From an uncultured Verrucomicrobiota bacterium (GTDB lineage Bacteria; Verrucomicrobiota; Verrucomicrobiia; Limisphaerales; UBA9464), in assembly GCA_903864375.1 (NCBI GenBank), contig CAIPFS010000573.1:1-15867 (forward strand): 15,867 nt of DNA, read 5' to 3'. Positions 14,753 to 15,867 of the stretch are shown piece after piece. The position numbers and the translations under genes were made by a program. Below the pieces are notes generated by a model. The model was not told where the DNA came from and did not search any database. It saw only the letters and a program-made list of their open reading frames with translations. How positions within the stretch are numbered: the first letter of the stretch is position 1; each line of letters begins with the position of its first letter.

Positions 14753-15061
14753 ATGACAAAACGCGACTTGGTCGTTAGCATCGCCGAGGATTCCGATCTG
14801 ACCCAGGAGCAGGTCCTGGATGTGGTTCAGAAGACCTTGGACTGCATCTCTGAGGCCGTCGCTCGGGGCGAAACCGTCGAGTTGCGCAACTTCGGCGTCT
14901 TTGAAGTCAAGATTCGCAAGGCCCGTATTGGGCGCAATCCCAATGAGCCGGAGCGGGATGTTCCCATCCCCCCTCGCTCCGTGGTCAAGTTCAAGCCCGG
15001 GAAGCAAATGCGGGATGCGGTCATCCAGTTGTCTCCCGCGGCACCCAAGAAGAAGCCGTGA
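14753..15061 (+). CDS. HU/IHF-family DNA-binding protein
   Basis: This is a nucleoid-associated protein that bends DNA as a dimer. The 102 residues follow the family pattern: MTKRDLVVSIAEDSDLTQEQ, a helical dimerisation region (VLDVVQKTLDCISEAVARGE), then VELRNFGVFEVKIRKARIGR. The DNA-clamping arm is NPNEPERDVPIPPRSVVKFK, with the intercalating proline likely in the IPPRSVVKF turn, and PGKQMRDAV closes the fold. A short PAAPKKKP tail extends it beyond the usual 90-95 residues. GRNP and IPPR are closer to IHF-like members than to HuB, but subunit identity cannot be fixed. The ATG at 14753 has a plausible promoter upstream and no Shine-Dalgarno sequence. The TGA overlaps the GTG of hisS (GTGA), which implies coupled translation. 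Confidence 0.93.
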   Translation: MTKRDLVVSIAEDSDLTQEQVLDVVQKTLDCISEAVARGETVELRNFGVFEVKIRKARIGRNPNEPERDVPIPPRSVVKFKPGKQMRDAVIQLSPAAPKKKP

Positions 15062-15867
15062 CTGCTTTGGATCGTCTCCCCGGTTTCCGCGATTTTTACC
15101 CCGAACCACTGCCCACTCCGGATGCCTGGAGTGCCGACCTGAGGCAGCACATTTTCGGCGTCTGGCGGCAGACGGCCCGTCGATACGGTTTTCGGGAATA
15201 CGACGGTCCACCCTTGGAGCCGTTGGAGCTTTACACCCAGAAGTCGGGCGCTGAAATTGTCAGCCAGCTGTTCAATTTTACCGACAAGGGAGATCGGGAA
15301 GTGTCCCTCCGCCCCGAAATGACACCCACGGTCGCCCGGATGGTGGCTGTGGCCGAGCGGGCCTATAAAAAGCCGATCAAGTGGTTTTCCATTCCCCAGT
15401 TGTTTCGGTATGAAAAACAACAAAAGGGGCGCCTTCGGGAGCATTTTCAGCTCAATTGCGACATCTTTGGCGAGGCCAGCCCGGGGGCGGACGCTGAAAT
15501 CATCGCCTTGTTGATTGATGTTCTGCGGGGACTGGGGTTGACCTCCGAGGATTTTGTCATCCGGCTGAGCAGTCGGACGGCGTGGCAGCAATTCTTTGAG
15601 ACCTCCGGTGGCAACCCCGCCCAAGCGTACGACTTCTATCAGGTGGTTGATAAACTCGATCGAGAACCGCCCGAAGTGTCCGGTCCCCGATTGCAGGCCC
15701 TCGGGATTCAGCTGGAGGATGTCCAACGATTCCTCCGCGAGGGGGCGCCCACTCCCGAACTGGCCCTGGTTCTGGAGAATCTGCAGTCGCGGGGTCTTGG
15801 AGAGTTTGTCCGGATCGACTACGGGATCATTCGCGGACTGGCCTATTATACCGGTGTGGTTTTTGAA
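15058..15867 (+). CDS. hisS: Histidyl-tRNA synthetase, 3' end outside window
   Basis: This is a class II aminoacyl-tRNA synthetase that charges tRNA-His. The frame starts at GTG 15058, inside the stop of the HU gene, and stays open through the last base (270 codons). It opens with DRLPGFRDFYPE, the usual HisRS beginning. EVSLRPEMTPTVARMV carries the motif 2-proximal strand, and FRYEKQQKGRLREHFQLNCD is motif 2. IDYGIIRGLAYYTGVVFE near the right edge is the histidine-binding HisA signature (RGLxYYTGxxFE), which separates it from the regulatory paralogue HisZ. Motif 3 and the anticodon-binding domain lie beyond the window. Overlap with an HU-family gene is an uncommon operon arrangement. Confidence 0.93.
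   Translation, partial: MTALDRLPGFRDFYPEPLPTPDAWSADLRQHIFGVWRQTARRYGFREYDGPPLEPLELYTQKSGAEIVSQLFNFTDKGDREVSLRPEMTPTVARMVAVAERAYKKPIKWFSIPQLFRYEKQQKGRLREHFQLNCDIFGEASPGADAEIIALLIDVLRGLGLTSEDFVIRLSSRTAWQQFFETSGGNPAQAYDFYQVVDKLDREPPEVSGPRLQALGIQLEDVQRFLREGAPTPELALVLENLQSRGLGEFVRIDYGIIRGLAYYTGVVFE

Noticed and set aside
1..15867. tRNA or rRNA genes, CRISPR arrays, transposases or attachment-site direct repeats
   Set aside because: Looked for by eye and none found; only short inverted repeats are present.

Overview
The window looks like a chromosomal segment of a fairly G+C-rich, LPS-making Gram-negative bacterium. The closest fit by gene repertoire and style is the PVC group, most likely Verrucomicrobiota. 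This is an inference from a lipoprotein-type Liv system, an RfaE2 heptose adenylyltransferase, an Ala/Lys-rich histone-H1-like protein, frequent GTG/TTG starts and an almost complete lack of Shine-Dalgarno sequences. No rRNA, tRNA, CRISPR array or transposase was seen.

Left end (1-1865): a compact restriction-modification island. A D12-class adenine DNA methyltransferase (+, open at the left window edge) meets tail to tail a NotI-family restriction endonuclease (-). Their 3' ends overlap by 80 bases. To the eye this part has lower G+C than the rest, which would fit horizontal acquisition.

2104-7997 (+): a complete branched-chain amino-acid (Liv/HAAT) ABC importer operon. Two tandem, translationally coupled lipoprotein binding proteins (livJ-like copies 1 and 2) are followed by the permeases livH and livM and the ATPases livG and livF. 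A ribonuclease D gene (8045-9265) follows in the same direction.

9266-11298: an Ala/Lys/Pro-rich basic protein (-), divergent from a lone asparagine-synthetase-like enzyme (+). The latter keeps its ATP-binding PP-loop but lacks the catalytic cysteine of the glutaminase domain. A strong hairpin separates it from the next, convergent gene.

11299-13869 (-): IMP dehydrogenase (guaB), split here by a one-base frameshift in a GGGGCCC run, preceded by a coupled pair, rfaE2 and a YhbY-type RNA-binding protein.

13993-15867 (+): a CysO-like MoaD/ThiS sulfur carrier next to a stand-alone NIL-domain protein. These are followed, behind a recognisable sigma70-like promoter, by an HU/IHF-family protein overlapping hisS, which runs off the right edge. 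The sulfur carrier plus NIL pair points to protein-bound sulfur transfer for Cys/Met synthesis.

The most unusual items are the NotI-type R-M pair, the duplicated livJ, the Cys-less asparagine synthetase homologue, the CysO/NIL pair, the broken guaB, and two similar inverted repeats upstream of the liv operon and in the rfaE2/sulfur-carrier divergent region.
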